A DNA stretch of 24,777 bases, from assembly GCA_002436005.1 (NCBI GenBank), contig DIXG01000052.1, positions 1 to 24,777 of the forward strand, in the 5' to 3' direction. A program made the position numbers and the translations under genes. The notes under the pieces were generated by a model, which saw only the letters and a program-made list of their open reading frames with translations, made no database searches and had not been told where the DNA came from. The first letter of the stretch is position 1; the number at the start of each line of letters is the position of its first letter. The DNA comes from Anaerolineaceae bacterium UBA6086 (GTDB lineage: Bacteria; Chloroflexota; Anaerolineae; Anaerolineales; Anaerolineaceae). Below, in pieces: positions 1-7,280 of the stretch.

Positions 1-464
1 CCGGTGGGTGAAGTGACAATCCCGATGGTGTGCGGCAGTACTGGGAGGGGACGTTTGCGGTCTTCATCAAACAAGCCTTCCGCTTCCAGTTTGGCTTTCA
101 GGCGCATGAACTCCTGGTATAGTGCACCTTCGCCAGCTGGTCGTAGCGTATCGACATAGAGCTGGAGCTGGCCGCTCACTTCATAGATATTGATAAAGCC
201 ATGGGCTTCAACCGCCAGGCCTTCACGCGGTGCAAAGTTCAGCCGTGCAGCGGATGTTTTCCACATGACACAGCGGATGGATGCCTGACTGTCCTTGAGC
301 GTGAAGTAGATGTGGCCAGAAGACGGGCGTGAGAAATTTGAAATCTCTCCGCTCACCCACAAATTCTGCAGAATGGGCTCGCTTTCAAGGATTTGCTGTA
401 AAACCCTATTGAGCTGGCTGACGCTGAGTATGGTATTTGTTTGAAAAAGATTGATCTGATCCAT
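1..464 (-). CDS. xseA: Exodeoxyribonuclease VII large subunit (5' part, runs off the window)
   Basis: Reading the minus strand from the ATG at 464 gives 154 codons that stay open to the window edge. The protein begins MDQINLFQTNTILSVSQLN and contains LWVSGEISNFSRPSSGHIYF followed by a FTLKD segment, the characteristic N-terminal OB-fold of XseA. It then reads through a region ending in GIVTSPTG, where the catalytic domain of the family starts. Exonuclease VII, made of XseA and XseB, degrades single-stranded DNA to oligonucleotides. Only the DNA-binding domain and the first residues of the catalytic domain are present; xseB, if linked, would be off the left edge. A TATACT -10-like hexamer for this strand lies at 491-496 in the 110-base divergent gap, without a convincing -35. 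Family assignment is confident; the start is well placed but its Shine-Dalgarno sequence (AGGA) is modest. Confidence 0.92.
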   Translation of the reverse strand, partial: MDQINLFQTNTILSVSQLNRVLQQILESEPILQNLWVSGEISNFSRPSSGHIYFTLKDSQASIRCVMWKTSAARLNFAPREGLAVEAHGFINIYEVSGQLQLYVDTLRPAGEGALYQEFMRLKAKLEAEGLFDEDRKRPLPVLPHTIGIVTSPT

Positions 465-574
465 AGTTGTTGGGTCCTAAACCCTCTCTAAGTATAACCA
501 CAAATCAATCAGAAAATAAATCTGTTACAATTAATTAGCATAAAAGAATGCAGGAAAATTGAGAAATTTCGACT

Positions 575-1063
575 TTGAATCATATTTGGACACCCTGGCG
601 TATGAGATATATCCAAGAAACTGAAAAGCCCTCGGGTTGTGTATTTTGCATTGCTGCTGATGAGGAAAATGATGCTGAGCAGCTGGTGTTTTTCAGGGGG
701 AAGACTGCTTACATGATCCTCAATCGCTACCCGTATACCAGCGGGCATGTGATGTGCGTTCCTTACGCACACAAAAGCCGGTTGCAGGACCTGCCAAGAG
801 ATACACGGATTGAAATCATGGACCTGACCAGCAAGGCGGTGGAAGTGCTGCAAGGGCTGTATAAGCCAGATGGGTTTAATGTGGGGTTGAACCTGGGGGA
901 AGTGGCAGGGGCAGGAATCGCAGCACATTTGCATATGCATATTGTGCCCCGTTGGGCAGGGGATACGAATTTTATGTCCAGTGTGGGCCATACACGCGTG
1001 TTGCCTGAAGCCCTGGAAGATACCTATCGCCGAGTGAAAGAGGCCTGGGATACTTTTGATTGA
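575..1063 (+). CDS. HIT-family nucleotide hydrolase/phosphorylase
   Basis: A 162-residue protein with the histidine-triad signature HLHMHIVPR near residues 118-126, which holds the nucleophilic His that attacks the alpha-phosphate of nucleotide substrates. An N-terminal WTPWRMRYI followed by CVFC (Cys22 and Cys25) matches the zinc-binding branch of HIT proteins that includes actinobacterial diadenosine tetraphosphate (Ap4A) phosphorylases and related hydrolases. The start is TTG at 575: there is no in-frame ATG before the conserved WTPWR block, and an in-frame stop lies at 560-562. A GAGA at 561-564 is the only plausible ribosome site, so translation may be weak. The gene diverges from xseA and ends before a strong hairpin. 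Substrate (Ap4A or another nucleotide conjugate) cannot be decided from sequence alone. Confidence 0.9.
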   Translation: MNHIWTPWRMRYIQETEKPSGCVFCIAADEENDAEQLVFFRGKTAYMILNRYPYTSGHVMCVPYAHKSRLQDLPRDTRIEIMDLTSKAVEVLQGLYKPDGFNVGLNLGEVAGAGIAAHLHMHIVPRWAGDTNFMSSVGHTRVLPEALEDTYRRVKEAWDTFD

Positions 1064-1094
1064 ACGTGAATAAGTATGCTGCAGCTAACAACTG

Positions 1095-1131
1095 ACAGGG
1101 AGATGTCTCAAATGATCATCTCCCTGTTTTC
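1095..1131 (+). terminator. Intrinsic terminator after the HIT gene
   Basis: ACAGGGAGATG at 1095-1105 pairs perfectly with CATCTCCCTGT at 1117-1127, an 11-bp stem with an 11-base loop. It is followed by a short T-run on the plus strand. It sits between two converging genes (HIT ending at 1063, the membrane protein ending at 1146), so it may also stop minus-strand transcripts, although the T-run on that side is poor. Confidence 0.8.
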
Positions 1132-1145
1132 TGTGTGTAGGGTGA

Positions 1146-1652
1146 TTATACGTTTTGTTTTTTGCCTGAAAAAGCCACACGAACGATCGAGATCAATCCT
1201 AAGAGGATCAGTAAAACTGGCCAATATTGGAGCAGATCGTGCTGCAGACCAAAGAAGGAACCAAAAGCAAAGAAGAAGATCCCGCTGATGATGATCAGCG
1301 TCAGTCCATCTCCAAACGCGCGCTTGAATTTTCGATCGATGATGCCGCCGATGATGATGCCAACCCCAATAAATGCCGGGATCAGCGCCCAGACAAAGGA
1401 CCAGCTTTCCCAATTTCCGGTTTGGTTTTGATAGAAGAAGATGGCGCCAATGCCTGTGAGAATCGCGCCAGGGACAGCCAAACCACCCGTTCCGGCAATC
1501 ACCGCCCAAAGGAAGAACAGCACGCCCAACCCGATGATGACCACCGTCCAATCCAAAAACTGAAAATATTCGGGCACAAGTTGTTTGGCAAGGAAAAATA
1601 CGCCCAGCAGAACCAGGATGATTCCGCCAACAATACCAGATCGATGTTTCAT
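1146..1652 (-). CDS. LiaF-like/DUF5668-type multipass membrane protein
   Basis: A 168-residue, very hydrophobic protein with about six membrane-spanning stretches near residues 7-24, 34-52, 58-74, 86-105, 117-135 and 143-158, and a basic tail (SGKKQNV). The repeated pattern of glycine-rich helices and short loops resembles the N-terminal membrane module of LiaF/LiaI-type proteins, which in Firmicutes modulate cell-envelope stress signalling. No LiaF C-terminal domain is present. The start has an AAGGAG six bases upstream. It lies 72 bases downstream of the GIN-domain lipoprotein gene on the same strand, so the two are probably co-transcribed. Family name is tentative; membrane location is clear from sequence. 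Confidence 0.75.
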   Translation of the reverse strand: MKHRSGIVGGIILVLLGVFFLAKQLVPEYFQFLDWTVVIIGLGVLFFLWAVIAGTGGLAVPGAILTGIGAIFFYQNQTGNWESWSFVWALIPAFIGVGIIIGGIIDRKFKRAFGDGLTLIIISGIFFFAFGSFFGLQHDLLQYWPVLLILLGLISIVRVAFSGKKQNV

Positions 1653-1724
1653 TTCTTACTCCTTATTAGATTCATTTCTATAAATTCAAGACCCAATCAT
1701 CTTGATGTTAATTTTATCCCAAAG

Positions 1725-2471
1725 TTATTTCTCGCCGCGAGGATTGACATCTCCCAGGCCGTTAATCTCCTGTGAGACCGTTGGAGAGCCGAAATAGCTG
1801 ACAGAACCGCCGCCGTTGATGACAATGTCAAGCTCTTTCCCCGCCCAGACGCTGGCATTTCCCAAGCCGTCAATTTCCACCACGGTTGAGTCGGTCATCA
1901 GATCATCTGCCTGGACGTTGCCTGCACCGTCAATCTCGATATATTGCGCAAGCGCCTGGCCGCTGGTGACAATGTTTCCGGTGCCAATCAGCTTGATGGA
2001 CAGGGAATCTGCCAGCAAATCATTGATCCTAACCTGGGCAGCGCCATTGATGATGACTGCCAGTGAATCAGTCTGGAGGGCTGCCAGGGCAACATCGCTG
2101 GCGCCGTTGATGGTGATTTGATTCAGATCTTTGATTGTCAGCGTGTATGTGATCAAACGGGTCGGGATGATCGTGGTGCGCCAGGGCTTTTCTTTGAACC
2201 CGATGGCGAGCGTGCCATTTTCCACTTCGACCGTCAGCTGATCAATGAGATTGTCCTCGGCTTCAATTTCGAGGGACTCTTCCTCTCCCTGGGTAATGAT
2301 CAGCTTGCCTGCCCCATCCAGCTGGACTGCATCGAACGCGCTCACAGCGTAGGATTTGCTGACAAAGGATCCGGAACCCCGGACCACATTGATGAACGGC
2401 AGCTGGCACGCTGTCAGGCTGAGCACAAGGATGATGATAATTGATAAACTGAGAATCCTTTTATTTTGCAT
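1725..2471 (-). CDS. GIN-domain (DUF2807) lipoprotein
   Basis: A 248-residue exported protein. Residues 1-22 form a lipoprotein signal peptide with lipobox LTAC (Cys22), followed by the start of a head-GIN domain (GSGSFVSKSYAVSAFDAV) and repeated short beta-strand units such as ITINGASDVAL, VIINGAAQVRI, EIDGAGNVQA and VINGGGSVSY. That pattern is typical of the right-handed beta-helix of DUF2807, an adhesin-like domain of unknown biochemical activity. The C-terminus is short and ends NPRGEK. It precedes the LiaF-like membrane protein gene, and GIN-type domains are often found beside such membrane proteins, which supports an envelope role. An AAAGGA lies seven bases before the ATG. Family assignment is confident; function is not known. 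Confidence 0.88.
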   Translation of the reverse strand: MQNKRILSLSIIIILVLSLTACQLPFINVVRGSGSFVSKSYAVSAFDAVQLDGAGKLIITQGEEESLEIEAEDNLIDQLTVEVENGTLAIGFKEKPWRTTIIPTRLITYTLTIKDLNQITINGASDVALAALQTDSLAVIINGAAQVRINDLLADSLSIKLIGTGNIVTSGQALAQYIEIDGAGNVQADDLMTDSTVVEIDGLGNASVWAGKELDIVINGGGSVSYFGSPTVSQEINGLGDVNPRGEK

Positions 2472-2503
2472 AATCTTATCCTTTCATTTGTCTTCCATTA
2501 TTT

Positions 2504-2509
2504 AGTATA
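2504..2509 (-). promoter_or_regulatory. Possible -10 element for the GIN-lipoprotein gene
   Basis: TATACT on the minus strand, 33 bases before the ATG at 2471. No hexamer resembling TTGACA is found at 16-18 bases upstream, so only the -10 is supported. The rest of the 2472-2708 gap holds no recognisable gene. Confidence 0.35.
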
Positions 2510-2708
2510 CGTGAAAAGCGTTGCGAAGTTGCAGGTTTTACCTTTGGTCGCGTCAGATTAGGGTCTGGTAGGTTGCGTTCAAACCCGCGCTTAATATCAC
2601 AAAAACAGCTAAGATGTCACCTCAACCCAGACTTTGAAAATGAAGAATCGGTGCAGGTGGGAAGGGTTTACAAATTTGACACAACCGGCAAATTTCGAAT
2701 AAGATTGA

Positions 2709-3134
2709 GTGTGTTATAAGCACCATCAAGAAAACGAGGGCGTGAGTTTGATGATGTCCGTGGCGGTCACTTCCTGGCTCGGAAAGCATTTTGGGGGCTT
2801 TATCATTGGCTTTCTCCACGGCGGCAGGCTGCACCGGTTTGCCACCTATAACGGGAGCAAGATTGAAGCGCTGAACCTGAGAGACCACGATGTGGATCTG
2901 ACGGTGGTCAACCGGATACACCGGTTGAGTGTGAATGCGCTGCGATCGGGTGGCGGATTGCTGCAGGCGCCCACCCACAGTGCAATGGACCGGCGCATCA
3001 TTGAAACGCTAAATGCCAGCATCCATGTTGTGCTTGAAGATCTGAATGGGAAGGTGCTATTCCAGGGGGCCGGTCAGCATGCCGGCCTGGAAACCGAGGG
3101 GGACCTTGGCAACCTTGTGCAGATGGTCCTGTGA
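2709..3134 (+). pseudogene. 5'-truncated tocopherol-cyclase-like gene (C-terminal part only)
   Basis: The reading frame (141 residues from ATG 2709) matches the C-terminal portion of tocopherol-cyclase-family proteins. Recognisable parts, in order, are NEGVSLMMSVAVTSWLG, GGRLHRFATYNGSKIEAL, HRLSVNALRSGGGLLQAP, MDRRIIETLNASIHVVL and QHAGLE. Family members are usually around 300 residues or more, and the whole N-terminal half is missing. The frame is closed by a stop at 2700-2702, and neither of the other two forward frames in the preceding bases continues the domain. No clear Shine-Dalgarno sequence precedes the ATG. I read this as a remnant left by a deletion or rearrangement, although a short stand-alone domain protein cannot be excluded. 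The ORF itself carries no internal stop, so the event may be recent. Confidence 0.6.
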
Positions 3135-3261
3135 GGAGGGGCGCCACGTTTTGATAGACGTAAGCTGTTATCAGTTTGCGCTGGCTGCTCATTCAGTTGT
3201 CCCGACGAATTAGATGCCCACATGAATGCCCCCATAATTACCCTTCAGGCTTTTACTCCGA

Positions 3262-3292
3262 TTGATTATTCTTCATTGAAGTAATATATAAT
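3262..3292 (+). promoter_or_regulatory. Probable promoter of the trypsin-like protease gene
   Basis: TTGATT at 3262-3267 stands 17 bases before TATATA (3285-3290) and 19 before TATAAT (3287-3292), in an AT-rich stretch just upstream of the gene. A small perfect palindrome, CTTCA-T-TGAAG at 3271-3281, sits in the spacer and could be an operator, though it is short enough to be chance. The remainder of 3135-3261 holds no recognisable feature. Confidence 0.5.
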
Positions 3293-3338
3293 AAAGCAAT
3301 TGAAGGATTGTGAATATTGATTATTGAATGAGGTAGAT

Positions 3339-5246
3339 ATGGAACTCCAGAATTTTGATCCTGAAATGGACCCTCAACCCAAGAAAAAGTCCTCTGGCTG
3401 GCTGATTGGCTGCGCCACGGGTGCGGTGATCACGATTTGTGTGGTTACTTTTGTCCTGGTCGGTGGCTTTGCAGGTTTTAGGGCGCTCTTTCCAAAAACG
3501 ACTGAAGGATTCACTGCGTTGGTCTCTGCGCCTTCCAGCCAGATTGATGTGTCAGAGTCCTTCCAGGTGACCGTCCAGATCAGCAACACCGGGTCAGAGG
3601 ATATCAACACTTATGCGATCAAACTGCCGAACAGCCTGATTGAAGGTGCTTCGCTGACCAACATCAACCCTCCTGGGCAGCCGGGGGCAAACGACGGCAA
3701 TCAGACAACCTATTCCTTTGCGAGCGGAATTGCAGAAGGGGGAACACAAACGGTTGTCTTTTCCTTCACTGCCCTGCAGCCTGGAGAGATCCGGGGTGTG
3801 GTGGAGGTGATTGCCGGTCCCAGTTCTGTATCTAACGAGATCAGGGTCTCGGTAGCAGAATCAGCGACGGCACCCGAAGAGGCGATGGTCGAACCGGAGG
3901 ATCAACCGATCATGGGCGATGTGATCCCTTATCGCTCAGTTGTACAGATTATCGCATTGGTGGAGATGGATGGGCAGCTGGTGGAGGGGTGGTCCGGCTC
4001 CGGAACGATCATTTCGGAGGATGGATTGATCCTGACCAATGCGCATGTGATTCTTTCAGACCGTTATTACAACGTAGTGGACCTGGTGGTAGCGATCACG
4101 ATGGAACAGGACGCCCCGCCGGTGAAAATGTTTTTCGCGGATGTGATCCAGGCGGACGCCAGGCTGGATTTGGCGGTGATCAAGGTGCGCTCCGATTTGA
4201 ATGGTGCGCCAGCTAACTTTTCCTCATTGGGGATCGAGCCGGTGCCCCTGGGCAATTCTGATTCTTTGGGACTTGGAGACGAAATCATCATCATTGGTTA
4301 TCCTGGCATTGGCGGTCAGACCATCACGCTGACCCGCGGTGAGGTCAGCGGTTTCACTTCTGAGGAACCCTATGGCAACCGGGCTTTCATCAAGACCTCT
4401 GCCACGATCGCAGGCGGCAACAGCGGCGGTTTGGCAGCCACATCCAACGGCGAGATCATTGGGGTGCCCACCCAGGTGGGGTCTGGCGATATTACTGCTG
4501 AGTTTGCGGATTGCCGTCGCCTGGTGGATACCAACCGGGATGGATTCATTGACGAATTGGATAACTGCGTTCCGACGGGTGGGTTTATCAATGCGCTCAG
4601 GCCTATCCGTTTGGCTTTACCATTGATTGAGGCTGCCAGATCGGGGCAAGTTGCCATCCTGGAGGACACAGGCAGCATGGGAGAGCAGGAATATGAACCG
4701 GAAGGCGATGTGATCCTGTATGATGAGTTTGTGGATAATTCGAATGAATGGGGATTGCTCAATGATGCTGATGGTGTGGTTGAAATCACCGGCGGGCAGC
4801 TGCGGATTAATGTCCTTCCCAATCAGTATTACGTATGGAGCACAGTCAATAGCTATTATGACACCTTTATCCTGGCGACGGAGGCAAGAGTCCTTAAACC
4901 CAGAGGAGATGGTGACTTTGGGGTGATTTGTGGAGTGCAGGATGGATCGAACTTCATTGCCCTCGAGATCACAGAGGATGGCTATTACAGCATCTGGAAG
5001 AAAGAGAACGGCGCCACATTGACATTGGTGGACTGGGCTTATTCCGATGAAGTGGCGAACAGCAGCACATATACGATTGCGGCGTATTGCGGGCCGGACC
5101 GCCTGGCTTTGGGCGTGAATGATGTGCTTTTGACGGAAACAGTAGATCCCAACTACCAGCCAGGGGCTGTGGGATTGATCGCCGGCACCTACGACAACCC
5201 GGATTTCCAGATCGGGTTTGATAACTTCTTTATTTTCGAACCCTAA
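3339..5246 (+). CDS. Membrane-anchored trypsin-like serine protease with accessory beta domains
   Basis: ATG 3339 is chosen because GAGG lies five bases upstream; an in-frame TTG at 3324 is the alternative and is used for numbering here (640 residues). A cytoplasmic stub is followed by one membrane segment (about 26-50). Next come a beta-rich CARDB-like domain (about 62-178) with FQVTVQISNTGSEDI, then a chymotrypsin-fold domain (about 203-435). The triad is visible as His241 in LTNAHV, Asp282 in LDLAV and Ser367 in GGNSGG, as in S1C/HtrA proteases. There is no PDZ domain. Between the Ser motif and the domain end is a Ca-loop-like DTNRDGFIDELDN bracketed by Cys397 and Cys415. The C-terminal 175 residues form a LamG/DUF1080-like beta domain. 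The catalytic part should act outside the membrane. Substrates are unknown. Confidence 0.85.
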   Translation: MELQNFDPEMDPQPKKKSSGWLIGCATGAVITICVVTFVLVGGFAGFRALFPKTTEGFTALVSAPSSQIDVSESFQVTVQISNTGSEDINTYAIKLPNSLIEGASLTNINPPGQPGANDGNQTTYSFASGIAEGGTQTVVFSFTALQPGEIRGVVEVIAGPSSVSNEIRVSVAESATAPEEAMVEPEDQPIMGDVIPYRSVVQIIALVEMDGQLVEGWSGSGTIISEDGLILTNAHVILSDRYYNVVDLVVAITMEQDAPPVKMFFADVIQADARLDLAVIKVRSDLNGAPANFSSLGIEPVPLGNSDSLGLGDEIIIIGYPGIGGQTITLTRGEVSGFTSEEPYGNRAFIKTSATIAGGNSGGLAATSNGEIIGVPTQVGSGDITAEFADCRRLVDTNRDGFIDELDNCVPTGGFINALRPIRLALPLIEAARSGQVAILEDTGSMGEQEYEPEGDVILYDEFVDNSNEWGLLNDADGVVEITGGQLRINVLPNQYYVWSTVNSYYDTFILATEARVLKPRGDGDFGVICGVQDGSNFIALEITEDGYYSIWKKENGATLTLVDWAYSDEVANSSTYTIAAYCGPDRLALGVNDVLLTETVDPNYQPGAVGLIAGTYDNPDFQIGFDNFFIFEP

Positions 5247-5260
5247 TTAGCTAAGATTCT

Positions 5261-5296
5261 AAAAACCCCCGATCTGAATGGACCGGGGGCTTTTTT
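5261..5296. terminator. Bidirectional intrinsic terminator
   Basis: CCCCCG (5266-5271) pairs with CGGGGG (5284-5289) around a 12-base loop, with five A upstream (5261-5265) and six T downstream (5291-5296). It therefore has a T-tract on both strands. It separates the converging protease gene (ends 5246) and the acylation operon (ends 5300). Confidence 0.9.
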
Positions 5297-5299
5297 GAG

Positions 5300-6976
5300 T
5301 CAATCTATTGTAAAGCCAGCTTCCTGGATGAATTTATCCCGGTTTGCCAGCCTGGCTGTTTTTCCGGAACTGGTTTTGATGATCCAACCTTCTTGGACCA
5401 GGTGCACATGGCGCAATGCCACCGCTGATCCCTGGGTGATCGTTTGACGGATGTCGTCTGCAATGCGCTGCTTCTCATCCTCTTCCTGAGTGTCCACTTC
5501 TGCCACAATGATCACCTGTTCTGTGCCGGCACGTTGGGAGAAGATGCCAAACGCGACCACTCTGCCGGGGTGAACGCCATTGACCGTCATGGCAAGGTGT
5601 TCCAGGTCCTGAGGATAGATATTCTTGCCGCCGACGATGATCAGGTCTTTTTTGCGCCCGGTGATATACACTTCGTCAGAGAGCATATAACCAAAATCAC
5701 CGGTGAGATACCAGCCATCTAAAAAGGCTTCCCGCGTGGTATTCGGGCGGTGGTAGTATTCTGTCAGCATACAATTGGAGCGCACCGCGATTTCACCAAT
5801 GTGCCGGTCTGGCAGCGTGCTGCCCTGCGGGTCAACAATTTTCACTTCTGTATTTGGGATCGGTTTGCCTGCAGATACCATCAGGATCTGGGGCTGATTG
5901 GCTTTGGCTGGCCGGGCAATACGCTCCACCTGCAAGGATTCACGGTCAATGGGGTCTACCGTCACGGCTGAGTCGATCCCGCCCTGGGTGACAGCGAAGG
6001 TATTTTCTGCCATGGCATAACTGGTGGCAATCGCTGATTCACGAAAGCCATAGGGCTTGAACATTTCCACAAAAAGTTGATGGCTTTCGTGGCGCATGGG
6101 TTCAGAGCAATTGATGACTGCGCGCCACGAGCTGAGGTCCACGCCCTCCATGTGGCGAGGGCGGATCTTTTGGGCACAGAAGTTATAGGCGAAATTGGGC
6201 AGCCAGACCAATGTTCCCCGGTAACGGCTGATGGCGTGCATTAACCTGTATGGCGCGCGCACCCAATCGAAGGGGGACATCAGGACCAGCGGGCGGCCAT
6301 AAAGAATTGGCATCAGGAAGCCAGCTATTAAGCCCATATCGTGGTAGAGCGGCAGCCAGCTGATGATCACGTCCTGATCATCGAAGTGCAGCACATCAGC
6401 ATAGGTGGTGATCTGGTTGAGGATTGCCTGGTGCGAAAGCGCCACGCCCTTCTGCAGCCCGGTGGTACCTGAGGAATGCTGCAAGAGCACAATGTCCTCC
6501 GGTTGGCGGCGGTTAAAGTCGAAAACGAGTTCACCGCCCCAGTTGATTTCATCGGTAATCATCACTTCACGGACGGAATCGCCTTCGATGAGTGCAGATC
6601 TGACCTCGGACTCAAATTCGGTAAAGGTGAAGATTGCCGCTGGCTGCGTCACTTCGATCAGGGCAGCCAGATCAGCCCGGTATCGGTCTGGCTGTAACTT
6701 CTCGGTCAGGTAGGGCATGATCGATGGAATTGCGCCGTGTAAAAGGGTGCCAAAATAGGCATAGATCAGGTCTTCACCATGCTGCAAAATGAGGAGCACA
6801 ACTTCACCGGGTTTGATCCCCGCTTCTTCCAATTGGCGTTGGGCGCCCACAGCGCGGTGCAGCAGCTGGGAGGTGGTGATGGGTAGATCTTCCTCTCCAG
6901 CGTGCTGGAGATAGATTGCCACCTCATCAGGGCGGCTTTCATTGAGGTGTTTGAGAATGTGATGAAATGTCTGCAT
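5300..6976 (-). CDS. Fatty-acyl-AMP-ligase-like adenylating enzyme (DltA-position enzyme)
   Basis: A 558-residue ANL-superfamily enzyme. The P-loop HSSGTTGLQKG is at 168-178, followed by SWLPLYHDMGLIAGFLMP (about 206-223) and NCSEPMRHES (about 289-298). The adenylate-binding TGDFGY is at 425-430, the hinge GRKKDLIIVGGKNIYPQDLE at about 440-459, and the catalytic C-terminal Lys in KTSSGKTAR near 539. The HDMGL and YPQDLE signatures are those of fatty-acyl-AMP ligases (FAALs), which activate a carboxylic acid and pass it to a carrier protein rather than to CoA. They are not typical of D-alanine-activating DltA. It is the last gene of the operon and starts three bases after the stop of the carrier protein, its likely acceptor. 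The exact acid cannot be read from sequence. Confidence 0.85.
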   Translation of the reverse strand: MQTFHHILKHLNESRPDEVAIYLQHAGEEDLPITTSQLLHRAVGAQRQLEEAGIKPGEVVLLILQHGEDLIYAYFGTLLHGAIPSIMPYLTEKLQPDRYRADLAALIEVTQPAAIFTFTEFESEVRSALIEGDSVREVMITDEINWGGELVFDFNRRQPEDIVLLQHSSGTTGLQKGVALSHQAILNQITTYADVLHFDDQDVIISWLPLYHDMGLIAGFLMPILYGRPLVLMSPFDWVRAPYRLMHAISRYRGTLVWLPNFAYNFCAQKIRPRHMEGVDLSSWRAVINCSEPMRHESHQLFVEMFKPYGFRESAIATSYAMAENTFAVTQGGIDSAVTVDPIDRESLQVERIARPAKANQPQILMVSAGKPIPNTEVKIVDPQGSTLPDRHIGEIAVRSNCMLTEYYHRPNTTREAFLDGWYLTGDFGYMLSDEVYITGRKKDLIIVGGKNIYPQDLEHLAMTVNGVHPGRVVAFGIFSQRAGTEQVIIVAEVDTQEEDEKQRIADDIRQTITQGSAVALRHVHLVQEGWIIKTSSGKTARLANRDKFIQEAGFTID

Positions 6977-6979
6977 CCA

Positions 6980-7228
6980 TCAATCCTGGCGGTTAATGAC
7001 GAGTTCAGCCAGCTGGTTCAATGTATCGAAGGTGTCTGCATTCAGGTCTGTGTCTTCAATGCGCACATTGAAGGTATCTTCGATAAACAGAGCCACATCC
7101 ACCAGGCTGAAGGAGTCAATTAATCCGCTTGAGAGCAGCGGTTCATCGGGGTCGATTGTTCGGTTGGGCTGCTTCAGAATCTCAGATTGCAGATAGCTGG
7201 CAGTTTTTGCAATGATTTCGTCTTTCAT
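6980..7228 (-). CDS. Acyl carrier protein (DltC-like)
   Basis: An 82-residue acidic helical protein with the phosphopantetheine attachment motif SSGLIDSFSLVDV; Ser39 is the expected modified residue. The usual DSL is DSF here. Length and the C-terminal DTLNQLAELV helix fit a stand-alone carrier protein. It sits between the membrane SGNH gene and the FAAL-like ligase, with its stop three bases from the ligase ATG. It should carry the acyl group from the ligase to the cytoplasmic face of the MBOAT protein, as DltC does in the dlt pathway. An AAGGAG lies about 12 bases before the ATG, which is long. Carrier identity is clear; the partner assignments are inferred from gene order. Confidence 0.9.
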   Translation of the reverse strand: MKDEIIAKTASYLQSEILKQPNRTIDPDEPLLSSGLIDSFSLVDVALFIEDTFNVRIEDTDLNADTFDTLNQLAELVINRQD

Positions 7229-7280
7229 GTGTCAGGTGTGCTCCTTGATTTTTGTGTGGATAACAGTGTTATTTTACCAC

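Noticed and set aside
1227..1775. Plus-strand open frame across the LiaF-like gene
   Set aside because: It has low-complexity charged sequence, no start signal, and covers the complement of a clear membrane protein gene.
2600..2700. Upstream exon-like remnant of the tocopherol-cyclase-like gene in another frame
   Set aside because: The three forward frames were read; one is open for about 30 codons but shows no similarity to the missing N-terminal half.
5300..6976. DltA (D-alanine:carrier ligase) as the identity of the adenylating enzyme
   Set aside because: The motifs fit fatty-acyl-AMP ligases better (HDMGL after SWLPLY, and YPQDLE after the GGKN motif), so a D-alanine call is not supported.
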